Source: Oscillospiraceae bacterium (GTDB lineage: Bacteria; Bacillota_A; Clostridia; Oscillospirales; Oscillospiraceae). Taken from it: a DNA stretch of 25,488 bases. Below are positions 14,937 to 22,497 of this stretch, in pieces (position 1 is the stretch's first letter; each line of letters opens with the position of its first letter). The stretch is taken from assembly GCA_017545325.1 (NCBI GenBank), contig JAFWOX010000021.1, positions 1-25,488 of the forward strand. The letters are read 5' to 3'. The position numbers and the translations under genes are program-made. The notes under the pieces are model-generated. The model was not told the DNA's origin. It did not search any database and saw only the letters and a program-made list of their open reading frames with translations.

Positions 14937-15728
14937 TTAATTCCTCCTGTCATTCTCCGCTTTCGCGGTGGAATCGATGGTATCCTTAATCCTGCGGATC
15001 TCCTCCACAGTATCCAAAGCCAGATCGTAGGGGGACGCGCACCGGCGGTCGGCGTCCGCGACGCTGCCGCTGTACCGGATGATCCCCAGCAGGTCCCCGG
15101 CGGGCACATGCTCCCGGATGAAGCGTTCGTCCGCCTCATCCCGGACCTTGTTGCCCACGACGGAAACCTGGTGCACCCCCAGGTCGGCCGCCAGCCGTTT
15201 GACGCTGTGGTAGGTCTGCACGCTCCTGGCGCCGGGCTCCACCACCACGATGAACCGGTCCACCCAGTCCGTGGTGCCCCGGGCCAGGTGCTCCAGCCCG
15301 GCCTCCATATCCATGATGACCACATCATCCCGGCCCACGATCAGGTGGGTGAGCACCCGCTTGAGGATCACATGCTCGGGACAGACGCAGCCGGAGCCGC
15401 CGGTCTTCACCGTACCCATGAGCAGCAGCTTCACGCCGTTGATCTCACGGGCCAGCAGGTCCGGAAGGTCGTCCACCTTGGGGTTGATCTTGAAGAACTT
15501 CCCGAAGGCGTCCGCCTGGGTGCGCTCCTGGATCATCTCCTTCATCTCGGAGATGGGGGTGATCTTCGCCAGCTCCTCCTCCGAAAAGCCCAGGGCAAGG
15601 CCCAGATTGGCGTCCGGGTCCACATCGGCGCAAAGCACCTTCCGCCCCTCGTCGGCATAGAGACGGGCCAGTACGGCGGCAAAGGTGGTCTTCCCCACCC
15701 CGCCCTTGCCGGTGACCGCGATCTTCAT
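14937..15728 (-). CDS. cooC: CO dehydrogenase nickel-insertion ATPase CooC
   Basis: A 263-aa MinD-family ATPase that dimerises and delivers nickel to the C-cluster of CO dehydrogenase. The Walker A GKGGVGKTT starts at residue 7, followed by ADVDPDANLG, and the metal-binding C114-x-C116 lies in GSGCVCPEH, very close to C112/C114 of Carboxydothermus CooC1. A second switch-like motif DMEAGLEHLARGT follows. It begins one base after the cooS stop codon (TGAGATG) and ends just before acsB, so it is coupled to both enzyme genes. The location directly behind cooS makes it the better CooC candidate of the two paralogues in this block. Confidence 0.94.
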   Translation of the reverse strand: MKIAVTGKGGVGKTTFAAVLARLYADEGRKVLCADVDPDANLGLALGFSEEELAKITPISEMKEMIQERTQADAFGKFFKINPKVDDLPDLLAREINGVKLLLMGTVKTGGSGCVCPEHVILKRVLTHLIVGRDDVVIMDMEAGLEHLARGTTDWVDRFIVVVEPGARSVQTYHSVKRLAADLGVHQVSVVGNKVRDEADERFIREHVPAGDLLGIIRYSGSVADADRRCASPYDLALDTVEEIRRIKDTIDSTAKAENDRRN

Positions 15729-15729
15729 C

Positions 15730-17625
15730 TCAGATGCCCAGGGCGGCGCGCTTGGCCTCGATGCCGTCCAGGATATCCTGCACCAGCTGCTCGGGATCCG
15801 TGTTGATATGGTAGCCCGCGCCGACCCACTTGGTGGTGCCGTTGGTGATCAGGTCCATCATCTGGGCGGAGCCGGAGACCATGGGGTCGATGCCCAGGTA
15901 GGTGTCGATGCCGGTGGCCACCACGTAGTTCGCGATGCTCACGGCCTTCTCGCTCATCCACTCGGGGGCGCAGCCCACCACGGGGAGCTGGGTGACGTCG
16001 ATGCCCCAGTCCTTGGCGATGCCGGTGACCAGGAGCATCATGCGGCTGATATCCACGCAGGAGCCCATATGCAGCACAGGAGGAATATCCGCAAGGGTGC
16101 AGACCCTGCGCAGGCCCTCGCCGCAGAGGACCTTGGAGGCCTTGTCCAGCAGGCCGGCCTTGGAGGCGGCCTGGGCGGCACAGCCGGTGGCCACGATGAC
16201 CACGTCGTTTTCGATGAGGCGCTTCATGATTTCGATATGGGAGTAGTCCGGATGGACCTTCGGGTTATTGCAGCCCACCATGGCCACAGCGCCCCGGAGC
16301 ACGCCGGAGGTGACGCACTGGATGAGGGGCTTATAGGTGTCCAGCACATCCAGGTGGCTGTTGGTGACAGTGTCCAGCCGGGACTTGATGCCCTCGCAGG
16401 AGAAGCCCACGGTGGCCTTGTGCTTGTGCTCGGGGATGAAGATCTTGTTCTCATCCCGCTTGGGGAAATTCTCGCAGGCCGCCTTCACGATGGTGGTGGC
16501 GACGTCCTTCGCATTCTCGCTGGTGAGCTGCAGATAGGTGCTGAAGGGGATGCGGGCGATGGGAGAGGTGGTATAGAACTTGGTATGGAAGCACTCGGAC
16601 AGGGGGCCGATATTGGGGAAGATGCACTGCACGTCCACCACAATGGCCTCCACCACGCCGGTGAGGAGGGCGTTTTCCTGCTGGAGGAAGTTGCCCGCCA
16701 TCTTAACGCCGTGGCGCATGGCGATCTCGTTCGCGGTGCAGCAGAGACCCACGATGTTGATGCCCCGGGCGCCGAAGCTCCGGGCGTATTCCTGCATCTC
16801 CTTGCTCTCTGCCACCAGGACGATCATCTCGCTCACCGCGGGATCATGGCCATGGCAGATGATGTTGACCATATCCTTTTCCAGGACGCCCAGGTTGCCC
16901 TCGGTCTCCTTGGGCATAGGCGTGCCATAGAGGATATCGGACATCTCGGTGCCCGCCATGGAGCCGCCCCAGCCGTCGGACAGGCCGCAGCGCAGGGACT
17001 GACGCACCAGGGCTTCCGCATCCGCGGTGCAGCCCATATGGGTCATATGCATGGCGGTGACGACCTCCCGGTCCACCGCCCGGGGCAGGATATCCTGCTC
17101 CATCCAGACCTTTTTCCGTTCCTCGGTGGCCCGGTCTGTCCAGCGCTGATAGCCCTTGATCTTGCCGTACTCGTTCAGGCCGATCTCCGCTACCTCGTGG
17201 GCCACATCGTAAATATCCCGCCCTTCGGTGGGAACGCCCCATTCCTTTGCCAGGTTCAGGAGCTTGGTGGCGTCCGTCACGTGGTAGTTGCCGTCCGCGC
17301 TGGAATCGTAAAGCTTCCAGACGCATTCACGGCCATGGTCGGAATGGGTTGCGGCACCGCCTGCGGCCATACGCAGGTAATTGCGCCCGGCGATGGTATC
17401 CGCCGTTGCGCCGCAGATGCCCTTGGGGGACTTGGGGGTGATTCGGCAGGGGCCCATGGCGCAGATCTTGCAGCAGATGCCCTTTTCGCCAAAGCCGCAG
17501 TGGGGCGTCTGGTTCTTTACGCGATCCTGCCAGATGTCGATGCCGACCTTGACGGCTGTTTCCTTCAGACGGGCGGCGTCAGCCTCCATCTGTTCCACAG
17601 TCGTGCTCTGGAATCCTTCACTCAT
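15730..17625 (-). CDS. cooS: anaerobic Ni-Fe carbon monoxide dehydrogenase catalytic subunit
   Basis: A 631-aa subunit (AcsA/CooS) that interconverts CO2 and CO and passes CO through a tunnel to acetyl-CoA synthase. Metal ligands are complete: D-cluster C43 and C51; B-cluster C52, C55, C60, C71 (CCKICAMGPC...GICG); and C-cluster H260, C295 or C296, C334, C452, C482 and C523 (CHGHD, VGLCC, VDVQC, VGCNN, ATGC, MGSC). The start ATG (17623-17625) follows a 96-nt gap and has no good ribosome-binding site at normal distance; GGAAGGA lies about 15 nt away. No better in-frame start is visible. The gap holds a hairpin. Confidence 0.97.
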   Translation of the reverse strand: MSEGFQSTTVEQMEADAARLKETAVKVGIDIWQDRVKNQTPHCGFGEKGICCKICAMGPCRITPKSPKGICGATADTIAGRNYLRMAAGGAATHSDHGRECVWKLYDSSADGNYHVTDATKLLNLAKEWGVPTEGRDIYDVAHEVAEIGLNEYGKIKGYQRWTDRATEERKKVWMEQDILPRAVDREVVTAMHMTHMGCTADAEALVRQSLRCGLSDGWGGSMAGTEMSDILYGTPMPKETEGNLGVLEKDMVNIICHGHDPAVSEMIVLVAESKEMQEYARSFGARGINIVGLCCTANEIAMRHGVKMAGNFLQQENALLTGVVEAIVVDVQCIFPNIGPLSECFHTKFYTTSPIARIPFSTYLQLTSENAKDVATTIVKAACENFPKRDENKIFIPEHKHKATVGFSCEGIKSRLDTVTNSHLDVLDTYKPLIQCVTSGVLRGAVAMVGCNNPKVHPDYSHIEIMKRLIENDVVIVATGCAAQAASKAGLLDKASKVLCGEGLRRVCTLADIPPVLHMGSCVDISRMMLLVTGIAKDWGIDVTQLPVVGCAPEWMSEKAVSIANYVVATGIDTYLGIDPMVSGSAQMMDLITNGTTKWVGAGYHINTDPEQLVQDILDGIEAKRAALGI

Positions 17626-17678
17626 CTTTCTGTGTCATCCTTCCGCTGTATTTGCGCTGTATCGCTTACTGTTTAAGC

Positions 17679-17709
17679 GGGGACGCCGATCCACGGGGTC
17701 GGCGCCCCC
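17679..17709 (-). promoter_or_regulatory. acsC-cooS intercistronic hairpin
   Basis: Arms 17679-17689 and 17699-17709 form an 11-bp stem around a 9-nt loop; one pair is G-U on the minus strand and A-C on the plus strand. AAGCG/CGCTT (17675-17679 and 17719-17723) could extend it into the acsC stop codon. No T-run follows, so it fits an mRNA stability or processing element better than a terminator. Confidence 0.6.
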
Positions 17710-17721
17710 GTCGGGGAACGC

Positions 17722-19062
17722 TTATGCCTTGGAGGCGGCCAGATCCTTCAGGAATTTCACCAGCTGGACGGCCTCCTTGGGGGCGACCACGATCTCCCAG
17801 CCGGGGAGGTTCGCTTCCAGCTCGCCCTTCAGCACGGCCACCTTGCCGGGGATCAGAAGGGTCCGGTTCTTGATCTTGCCCTCAATATCGTTTTCCTTCA
17901 GGAAGTTCGCAATGGTGTTGGCGGAGAATTTGCCCGCCGCCCAGGAGGTGAGGACGGAGTAGCCGCCCGCATCGCTGATGAGCAGGTTCACGGGCACGCC
18001 GCTGCGCTCCAGCTCGCCGGAGACCACGAAGTAGGTCAGGGCGAAGTCCACGGTGGTGGCGCAGATGGCGTTCTCGTCCGCCCCGTTCAGGGGGTAGATG
18101 CCCGGGGTGACCCGCATGGGCTTCTGGGGGTCGGTGAACAGGTTCTGCCGCAGGCCGTACAGAGGCAGGGCCTTGGCATAGTCCATCTCGTCCATGGCGA
18201 TGACGGAGCCGTACCGGGTGGTGAACAGGGAGGCCAGGGCGCCCTGCAGATGGCTGTTGCCCGGGGCGAGCTCGGCCACGTTCACATAGGTGGGATAGCC
18301 GAAGGTCCGGTCGTTGTTCTTCAGGGCGGCCCGGCGGATCTTCACGGCGGCTGCGAAGGCGTCCTTGATGGAGGCGGCGCCCACGTCCAGGATCAGGTTC
18401 TTGTTGCCCAGGCTCTCCAGCTTGGCCACGGTATCATAGAGGGCGTCCAGGGAGGCGGCGGACACGCCCAGCACGATGCCGGCGTCCGCAGCAATCTTGT
18501 TCATGGCCTCGTAGTTCATCTCGTTGGCGCCGTTCAGCACCAGGGGCAGCTCCTTGGCGGCGGCCACGGCCTTGGCGGCCAGGTCGGCGTCCTCCACTCC
18601 CAGGATCAGGGGACGGCCCAGGGCCTTCGCCTTCTCCACCAGGGCGAGGTACTTGTCCCCGGGCTGCTCGCCGCAGTGGTCCACGGCTACCATTTCCACC
18701 TGCATCCGCTCGCCGATGCGCTCATAGTCCACCTGGGGGACCTTGGCGAGGCGGGCTTCGGCGTCCTCCATCCCGTCGCACACCGCGACGGCGTAGAGGC
18801 AGCGGGAGACGAAGGTCTTGTCATGCCGGAACATGACGGTCTCGCCGCCCAGGGAGTACTCCCCGACCTTGATGGTCTTCATGGGAGGCGCGGTCTGCTC
18901 GGAGAGCTTGTCGATGGCGTCCTGGGACATATAGGGGCATTTATCGATGCTTACGGCGCCCTGGGCGACCTTCATGGAGAAGGCCATGCAAGTGGGGCTG
19001 CCGCATTCCTTGCAGTTTTTCTTCGGGGTGAGCTTGAAAATATCCAGACCTTTCAGTGCCAT
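17722..19062 (-). CDS. acsC: corrinoid iron-sulfur protein large (gamma) subunit AcsC
   Basis: A 446-aa subunit that carries the low-potential [4Fe-4S] cluster and, with AcsD, the cobamide that shuttles the methyl group to acetyl-CoA synthase. The cluster ligands are C17, C20, C25 and C42 (NCKECGSPTC...DKCPYM), matching the known C-x2-C-x4-C-x16-C pattern. A TIM-barrel region follows (about 60-320), then the C-terminal cobamide-binding Rossmann-like domain (LLISDAGGYSVLTSWAAGKFSA). AGGAGGG precedes the ATG and only 12 nt separate it from acsD, fitting equimolar production of the heterodimer. Confidence 0.96.
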   Translation of the reverse strand: MALKGLDIFKLTPKKNCKECGSPTCMAFSMKVAQGAVSIDKCPYMSQDAIDKLSEQTAPPMKTIKVGEYSLGGETVMFRHDKTFVSRCLYAVAVCDGMEDAEARLAKVPQVDYERIGERMQVEMVAVDHCGEQPGDKYLALVEKAKALGRPLILGVEDADLAAKAVAAAKELPLVLNGANEMNYEAMNKIAADAGIVLGVSAASLDALYDTVAKLESLGNKNLILDVGAASIKDAFAAAVKIRRAALKNNDRTFGYPTYVNVAELAPGNSHLQGALASLFTTRYGSVIAMDEMDYAKALPLYGLRQNLFTDPQKPMRVTPGIYPLNGADENAICATTVDFALTYFVVSGELERSGVPVNLLISDAGGYSVLTSWAAGKFSANTIANFLKENDIEGKIKNRTLLIPGKVAVLKGELEANLPGWEIVVAPKEAVQLVKFLKDLAASKA

Positions 19063-19074
19063 GGTTCTCCCTCC

Positions 19075-20016
19075 TTACAGCAGCGCCGAGATCATCTCGG
19101 AGATGGTTTTCACGGACTCGGGGTGACGCAGGATGACGGCGTCGCTGCCGCTGGCCAGACAGGCGGCGGCGGTGACGATCTCCATCTGGATGCCCCGTTC
19201 CTCCCGGGAGCCCCATTCCGGCTCTTCAGCCTCCTCCAGAAGGGCTTCCTTCACGGTCCAGGCCTCGCTGCCCACGGGGGTGATCACGGGCATCTGGAGC
19301 ATGGCGTCGTTCTGGGTGAGGGCTGCGCTCTTTACCCGGTCCATGGTGGAGGCGACGTACTCGAAGCCGTAGCCGGCGGCGGCGGAGCCCAGGTTCATCA
19401 CGGTGCTGGCGGCGGGCACGCCCAGCTGGCTCATGAGCACATTCAGCTGCTTGGCCAGGTTGATATCCACGGCGCTTTCACCGCAGAGCTTCTGACCGTA
19501 AGCCAGAACGGCGGAGGCGCCCAGGGTCTTGTAATCCTCTTCCCGGGCGGACATGAGCAGAACGTTCTTGCCCTGCAGGGCCTCGGCCACCTTCACCAGG
19601 AGCTCGGTGTCCTTCTCCACGTTCTTGCAGCCCATGACCACCAGGGGCTTGTCGATGGCCTCGTAAACGGCCTTCACGGTGGCGACGCAGTCCTCCGAAG
19701 AGGCGTTCTCCCCGTTGGGATCGGCGCTGTCCAGCTTCAGGCAGACAAATTCCGCGCCGGGCATTGCGGCGGCCCGGGCAGCCTGCTCAGGGATGGTCTC
19801 CGCGCCGGCATAAAAAGCGGCGAGACCGGGGATAGCCTTCTCATAGCCCAGGTCGGACACCTCAACGCCCACCCGGGGCGCATTGGCCAAAGGCGCATCG
19901 AAGGCATAAAGGGGATAGACGTTGCTTCCGCCGAGGGTAATCTCGCGGCCGGCCTCTCCGAAGGACAGGGCGTTGATCGCCGCATTGAATACCTGGGGCT
20001 TGTCTGTGAATGGCAT
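19075..20016 (-). CDS. acsD: corrinoid iron-sulfur protein small (beta) subunit AcsD
   Basis: A 313-aa TIM-barrel partner of AcsC; the pair holds the cobamide cofactor between them. Family character is seen in KPLVVMGCKNVEKDTELL, AVDINLAKQLNVLMSQLG and the C-terminal AACLASGSDAVILRHPESV. It is the first gene of the acs block. The ATG at 20014-20016 is chosen because AGGAGGAGGA lies just upstream; a frame extended 7 residues would start with TTG and read through that Shine-Dalgarno sequence. The leader upstream carries a hairpin and the LysR palindrome. Confidence 0.95.
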   Translation of the reverse strand: MPFTDKPQVFNAAINALSFGEAGREITLGGSNVYPLYAFDAPLANAPRVGVEVSDLGYEKAIPGLAAFYAGAETIPEQAARAAAMPGAEFVCLKLDSADPNGENASSEDCVATVKAVYEAIDKPLVVMGCKNVEKDTELLVKVAEALQGKNVLLMSAREEDYKTLGASAVLAYGQKLCGESAVDINLAKQLNVLMSQLGVPAASTVMNLGSAAAGYGFEYVASTMDRVKSAALTQNDAMLQMPVITPVGSEAWTVKEALLEEAEEPEWGSREERGIQMEIVTAAACLASGSDAVILRHPESVKTISEMISALL

Positions 20017-20087
20017 TGGTTTTCCTCCTCCTGACAAGTTATCTCTATAACCAAAAATGGAAATCCGATCAATGGATCATGGGCCCG

Positions 20088-20106
20088 ATGGGCGCACTTC
20101 GCCCAT
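20088..20106 (-). promoter_or_regulatory. 7-bp hairpin in the acsD leader
   Basis: ATGGGCG (20088-20094) and CGCCCAT (20100-20106) form a perfect stem with a 5-nt loop, about 72 nt upstream of the acsD ATG and just downstream of the predicted transcription start. It could protect the 5' end of the long acs message. No match to a known riboswitch was recognised. Confidence 0.5.
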
Positions 20107-20123
20107 ATACATCCTCATGCCCT

Positions 20124-20150
20124 ATTAAATTACTCCTTTGAGGGCGGCAA
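20124..20150 (-). promoter_or_regulatory. tentative acs operon promoter
   Basis: On the minus strand TTGCCG (20150-20145) and TTTAAT (20129-20124) are separated by 15 nt, which is short. A weak, sub-optimally spaced promoter would fit an activator-dependent operon. The predicted start near 20117 puts the LysR palindrome at about -67. Confidence 0.35.
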
Positions 20151-20175
20151 GAAAAGCAGTATTTCCTTCCACCGA

Positions 20176-20192
20176 TGCAACTATTAGTTGCA
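20176..20192. promoter_or_regulatory. palindromic operator, probable LysR-regulator site
   Basis: TGCAACT (20176-20182) and AGTTGCA (20186-20192) are perfect inverted arms around ATT. It is a T-N15-A palindrome, not the strict T-N11-A form. The right arm overlaps the -35 hexamer of the regulator's own promoter, and the site lies upstream of the acs promoter on the other strand, the usual arrangement for a LysR regulator that represses itself and activates its neighbour. Confidence 0.7.
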
Positions 20193-20216
20193 CACTTTCC
20201 CCGTTTATGCTATGCT
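20188..20216 (+). promoter_or_regulatory. promoter of the LysR-type regulator
   Basis: TTGCAC (20188-20193) and TATGCT (20211-20216) are exactly 17 nt apart, giving a transcript start near 20223 and a leader of about 30 nt before the GTG start. Confidence 0.75.
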
Positions 20217-20251
20217 TTGTGTAAATTGGCTGAAAGTGAGGAGGTTTCGCC

Positions 20252-21133
20252 GTGGAAATCAAGCAGCTTCGCACATTTTTGGCGGTAGCAAACGCCAGAA
20301 GTTTCCTGGGCGCGGCAAACGCTTTATATATCTCCAGGCAGGCGGTGAGCAAGACCATCACGCAGCTGGAAGACGAGCTGGGCACCGAGCTCTTTGTCCG
20401 CAACCAAAACGGAGCCATGATGACCCCGGCGGGGATCTTTTTCTATCCCCGGGCGGTTTCCCTGGTGGCGGAGTTCGACAAGGTCCTGGCGGAGATGCGG
20501 GAGATGGATCACTCCTACCGGCCCAAGATCCAGCTGTTCCTGTCCCTGGGGATATTCGGCCTCTATGCCCGCAGGCTCTCCGCCTATGCGGCAAAGCACC
20601 GGCTGGAGATGGACCTCCAGTTCCGCGGCTGTCTGGATTCGGACTGCATCGCCATGCTTACGGACCGGCGGGCGGACGCGGTGCTCTCTTTCACTCCTCA
20701 GGACAGCAAGGCCTCGGACCAGACCCTTCTGCTGGAGTCTCCGGTGCGCCTTTTCGCCCGGCGGGACAGCGCCCTGACCTCGGGGAAGGCCGAGACCATC
20801 CAGGTGCTGGAGCAGCCTCTTCTGCTGTATACCGGCGGCTGGGACCGGTGCCTCTGGTGGCCGGGGGCGCCCAGGGCCTCAGACCAGGCCTGCAGCGATC
20901 TGGACTACCTCTTCGCCCTCCTGCGGGAGGGCTGGGGGATCCTCCCCCTGCCGGAGGTGCTGGCCGGTCAGGTGCGGGATTATGCAGCGCCCATTGAAAC
21001 GGAGCTGCGCCCGGAGCCCTGCCGGATCTATTTTACCACCCTGTATCCCACTTACTACAATGCCATCACCAACGATCTGCTCGCTTCCGTCTACCGGGAC
21101 GTGCTGAACGAGCCCCCGGAAACCGGGGGATGA
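20252..21133 (+). CDS. LysR-type transcriptional regulator of the acs operon (predicted)
   Basis: A 293-aa regulator. The N-terminal winged helix-turn-helix spans residues 1-60 (MEIKQLRTFLAVANARSF, then AANALYISRQAVSKTITQLE), followed by a linker helix and a periplasmic-binding-like effector domain (about 90-285). The start is GTG with AGGAGG (20239-20244) 7 nt upstream. It is divergent from acsD with a shared palindrome, so it most likely controls the acetyl-CoA synthase genes. The effector is unknown; CO, a corrinoid state or an acetyl-CoA-related metabolite are guesses. The effector domain has several cysteines (RGCLDSDC, DRCLW, QACSD), which may or may not matter. Confidence 0.9.
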   Translation: MEIKQLRTFLAVANARSFLGAANALYISRQAVSKTITQLEDELGTELFVRNQNGAMMTPAGIFFYPRAVSLVAEFDKVLAEMREMDHSYRPKIQLFLSLGIFGLYARRLSAYAAKHRLEMDLQFRGCLDSDCIAMLTDRRADAVLSFTPQDSKASDQTLLLESPVRLFARRDSALTSGKAETIQVLEQPLLLYTGGWDRCLWWPGAPRASDQACSDLDYLFALLREGWGILPLPEVLAGQVRDYAAPIETELRPEPCRIYFTTLYPTYYNAITNDLLASVYRDVLNEPPETGG

Positions 21134-21370
21134 TGGAACCACAGGTTACAGCCGGAAGGCTGCGGCAAAGGCCCGCCGACGCCGGACGCACAACCTTGTA
21201 TATTTTACACGTTCTTCATCATTTGTCAAGGTATGCGGTTTGACACTGCGGGGACCCCCTGCGCCGCGCTCCCCTTCGCCGGATACGGAAAGAGAAAAGG
21301 CTGCATCAACCATGCCCGCCTTCCCCCGGACCGCGGCAGTCCTGCCGCCTGACGCCGGATAAGCAGCTGA
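21134..21370. other. non-coding gap after the LysR gene
   Basis: No gene is visible in these 237 nt. They hold a minus-strand promoter-like sequence (21202-21229) and small GC hairpins, such as GCGGCAG/CTGCCGC with a 2-nt loop near 21340. No clear plus-strand terminator for the LysR gene was found; a 7-bp stem (21113-21129) overlapping its stop codon lacks a T-run. Confidence 0.5.
21202..21229 (-). promoter_or_regulatory. promoter-like sequence facing the LysR gene antisense
   Basis: On the minus strand a consensus TTGACA (21229-21224) is followed after 16 nt by TAAAAT (21207-21202, 5 of 6 matches). No minus-strand gene lies downstream until acsD; transcription would run antisense into the 3' end of the LysR gene. 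It is a good sequence match, but function is unproven. Confidence 0.45.
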
Positions 21371-21410
21371 AAAACCGGGGGCTGCCGCATTTTTGCGCGG
21401 CAGCCCCCGG
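21371..21410 (-). terminator. intrinsic terminator of the cell-wall hydrolase gene
   Basis: A perfect 14-bp stem (21375-21388 with 21397-21410, loop of 8 nt) lies 16 nt after the stop codon and is followed on the minus strand by TTTTTCAG. Confidence 0.92.
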
Positions 21411-21426
21411 CGTTATCCTCTTATTC

Positions 21427-22278
21427 TTACTCCGTATCGCTGGTATAGAAGGTATGCCTGCCCAGGGTTGTCACATAGGTGCAGTTCCGGCGGAACCAGC
21501 CGTTATCCGCAATGGAAGCGTTCACGAAATAGAGACTGTCCTCCACCACGGTGACGCCCTCCAGGGCGATCTTGGCCGCTACCACCGCCAGGGCGCTGGG
21601 CTCCTGGTAGATGGTCCCGGTGGCGGCGGGGGTGAACTGGGTCCCGCAGCGTTCGTCAAAAACCACGCCGTAGACCGTGTTGGGCCAGGCTTTCCGGGCT
21701 TTCCGGTTCAGCACCACGTTGCCCACGCCGATCATGCCTTCCAACTCTTCGATCCCGGCCTCGGCATAGATGATGTGGCTGAGCCAGTACAGCTCGGTCT
21801 CATCATAGAAATAATCCGCGCAGAGGATGGGAGAATACTCTCCCTCCACCTGGACTTCTCCGGAATATTCGTCCCAGTTTACCTCCAGGCCGCAGGCCAC
21901 GGCCAGAGGCCGGATGGGGACCATGAGCCGGTCCTGATACAGGAAGCTGGTGCCATAGAGATAGAGGCAGCGGTCGTTGGCGGTGAGGTATCGGGCGCCT
22001 TCCTTCACGGTGAGGTACAGGTTGGGAGCGGTAACGGTGGCTCTGTGCCGCTCTTCATTCCAGGTGATGCTGTACTCGACGCCCAGGGAATCCATAAAGC
22101 TGCGCAGGGGAACATAGGTCACGCTGTCCTGCATGACGGCGCCGGGGTCCTCATTGATATGTACTCCCTTGATCATAACCTTCATTTCCGGATCCAGGGC
22201 GGAGACTGGCACGAGCATCAGCGTTACGGCCAAAACGGCGCTGATCACCCGGGTCAAAAGATATCCGAAGCGCTTCAA
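21427..22278 (-). CDS. secreted cell-wall hydrolase, copper-amine-oxidase-N and SleB domains
   Basis: A 283-aa exported protein. Residues 1-27 form a signal peptide (MKRFGYLL..., cleaved after VSA). Two stalk-like copper amine oxidase N-terminal repeats follow (about 32-145: TYVPLRSFMDSLGVEYSITW and RLMVPIRPLAVACGLEVNW), which usually bind wall polymers. The C-terminal Hydrolase_2/SleB domain (about 160-275) has the catalytic glutamate in HIIYAEAGIEELEGM (E173) and GNVVLNRK, so the protein should cleave glycan strands of peptidoglycan, as in spore-cortex or wall turnover. The start is TTG at 22278 with AGGTGT 6 nt upstream; the frame's upstream ATGs lie on or before the promoter and cannot be used. 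Confidence 0.87.
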   Translation of the reverse strand: MKRFGYLLTRVISAVLAVTLMLVPVSALDPEMKVMIKGVHINEDPGAVMQDSVTYVPLRSFMDSLGVEYSITWNEERHRATVTAPNLYLTVKEGARYLTANDRCLYLYGTSFLYQDRLMVPIRPLAVACGLEVNWDEYSGEVQVEGEYSPILCADYFYDETELYWLSHIIYAEAGIEELEGMIGVGNVVLNRKARKAWPNTVYGVVFDERCGTQFTPAATGTIYQEPSALAVVAAKIALEGVTVVEDSLYFVNASIADNGWFRRNCTYVTTLGRHTFYTSDTE

Positions 22279-22330
22279 AACGCTACACCTGCCTTGTTTG
22301 TCGAATTCTGTCGAGGGATAAAGCTTGCAC

Positions 22331-22359
22331 ATCATACACCGTCTTGTTTCTTTTGTCAA
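22331..22359 (-). promoter_or_regulatory. strong promoter of the cell-wall hydrolase
   Basis: On the minus strand TTGACA (22359-22354) and TATGAT (22336-22331) are 17 nt apart, near-consensus. Transcription would start about 46 nt before the TTG start codon. This settles the start of the gene. Confidence 0.85.
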
Positions 22360-22445
22360 CATTTTGTTTCTTTTTCCGGGTCATCGTAACGATTTCGTCA
22401 CCCGATTGACGGAATTTTTGTTCCCTTCTGCCTGTTTTTCCCCGC

Positions 22446-22474
22446 TTGCGGCGCCGGCAGCCAGGGACTATAAT
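22446..22474 (+). promoter_or_regulatory. promoter of the DUF3810 gene
   Basis: TTGCGG (22446-22451) and a perfect TATAAT (22469-22474) are 17 nt apart, 23 nt before the ATG. It is divergent from the cell-wall hydrolase promoter within the same intergenic gap. Confidence 0.78.
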
Positions 22475-22497
22475 GGGGAAAAACGGGAGGGGACGCC

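Noticed and set aside
15685..20034. Long plus-strand open frames opposite cooS, acsC and acsD
   Set aside because: They are shadows of well-defined enzymes, with compositional bias and no recognisable domains.
20017..20037. Seven-residue N-terminal extension of AcsD
   Set aside because: It would start at TTG and translate the Shine-Dalgarno sequence; the ATG at 20016 fits better.
20017..20175. Possible cobalamin or other riboswitch in the acsD leader
   Set aside because: Only one short hairpin is visible; no B12-box or other known aptamer landmark was recognised.
22279..22362. Longer start for the cell-wall hydrolase
   Set aside because: The upstream ATG codons lie at or before the -10/-35 promoter; the TTG start directly precedes the signal peptide and follows a ribosome-binding site.
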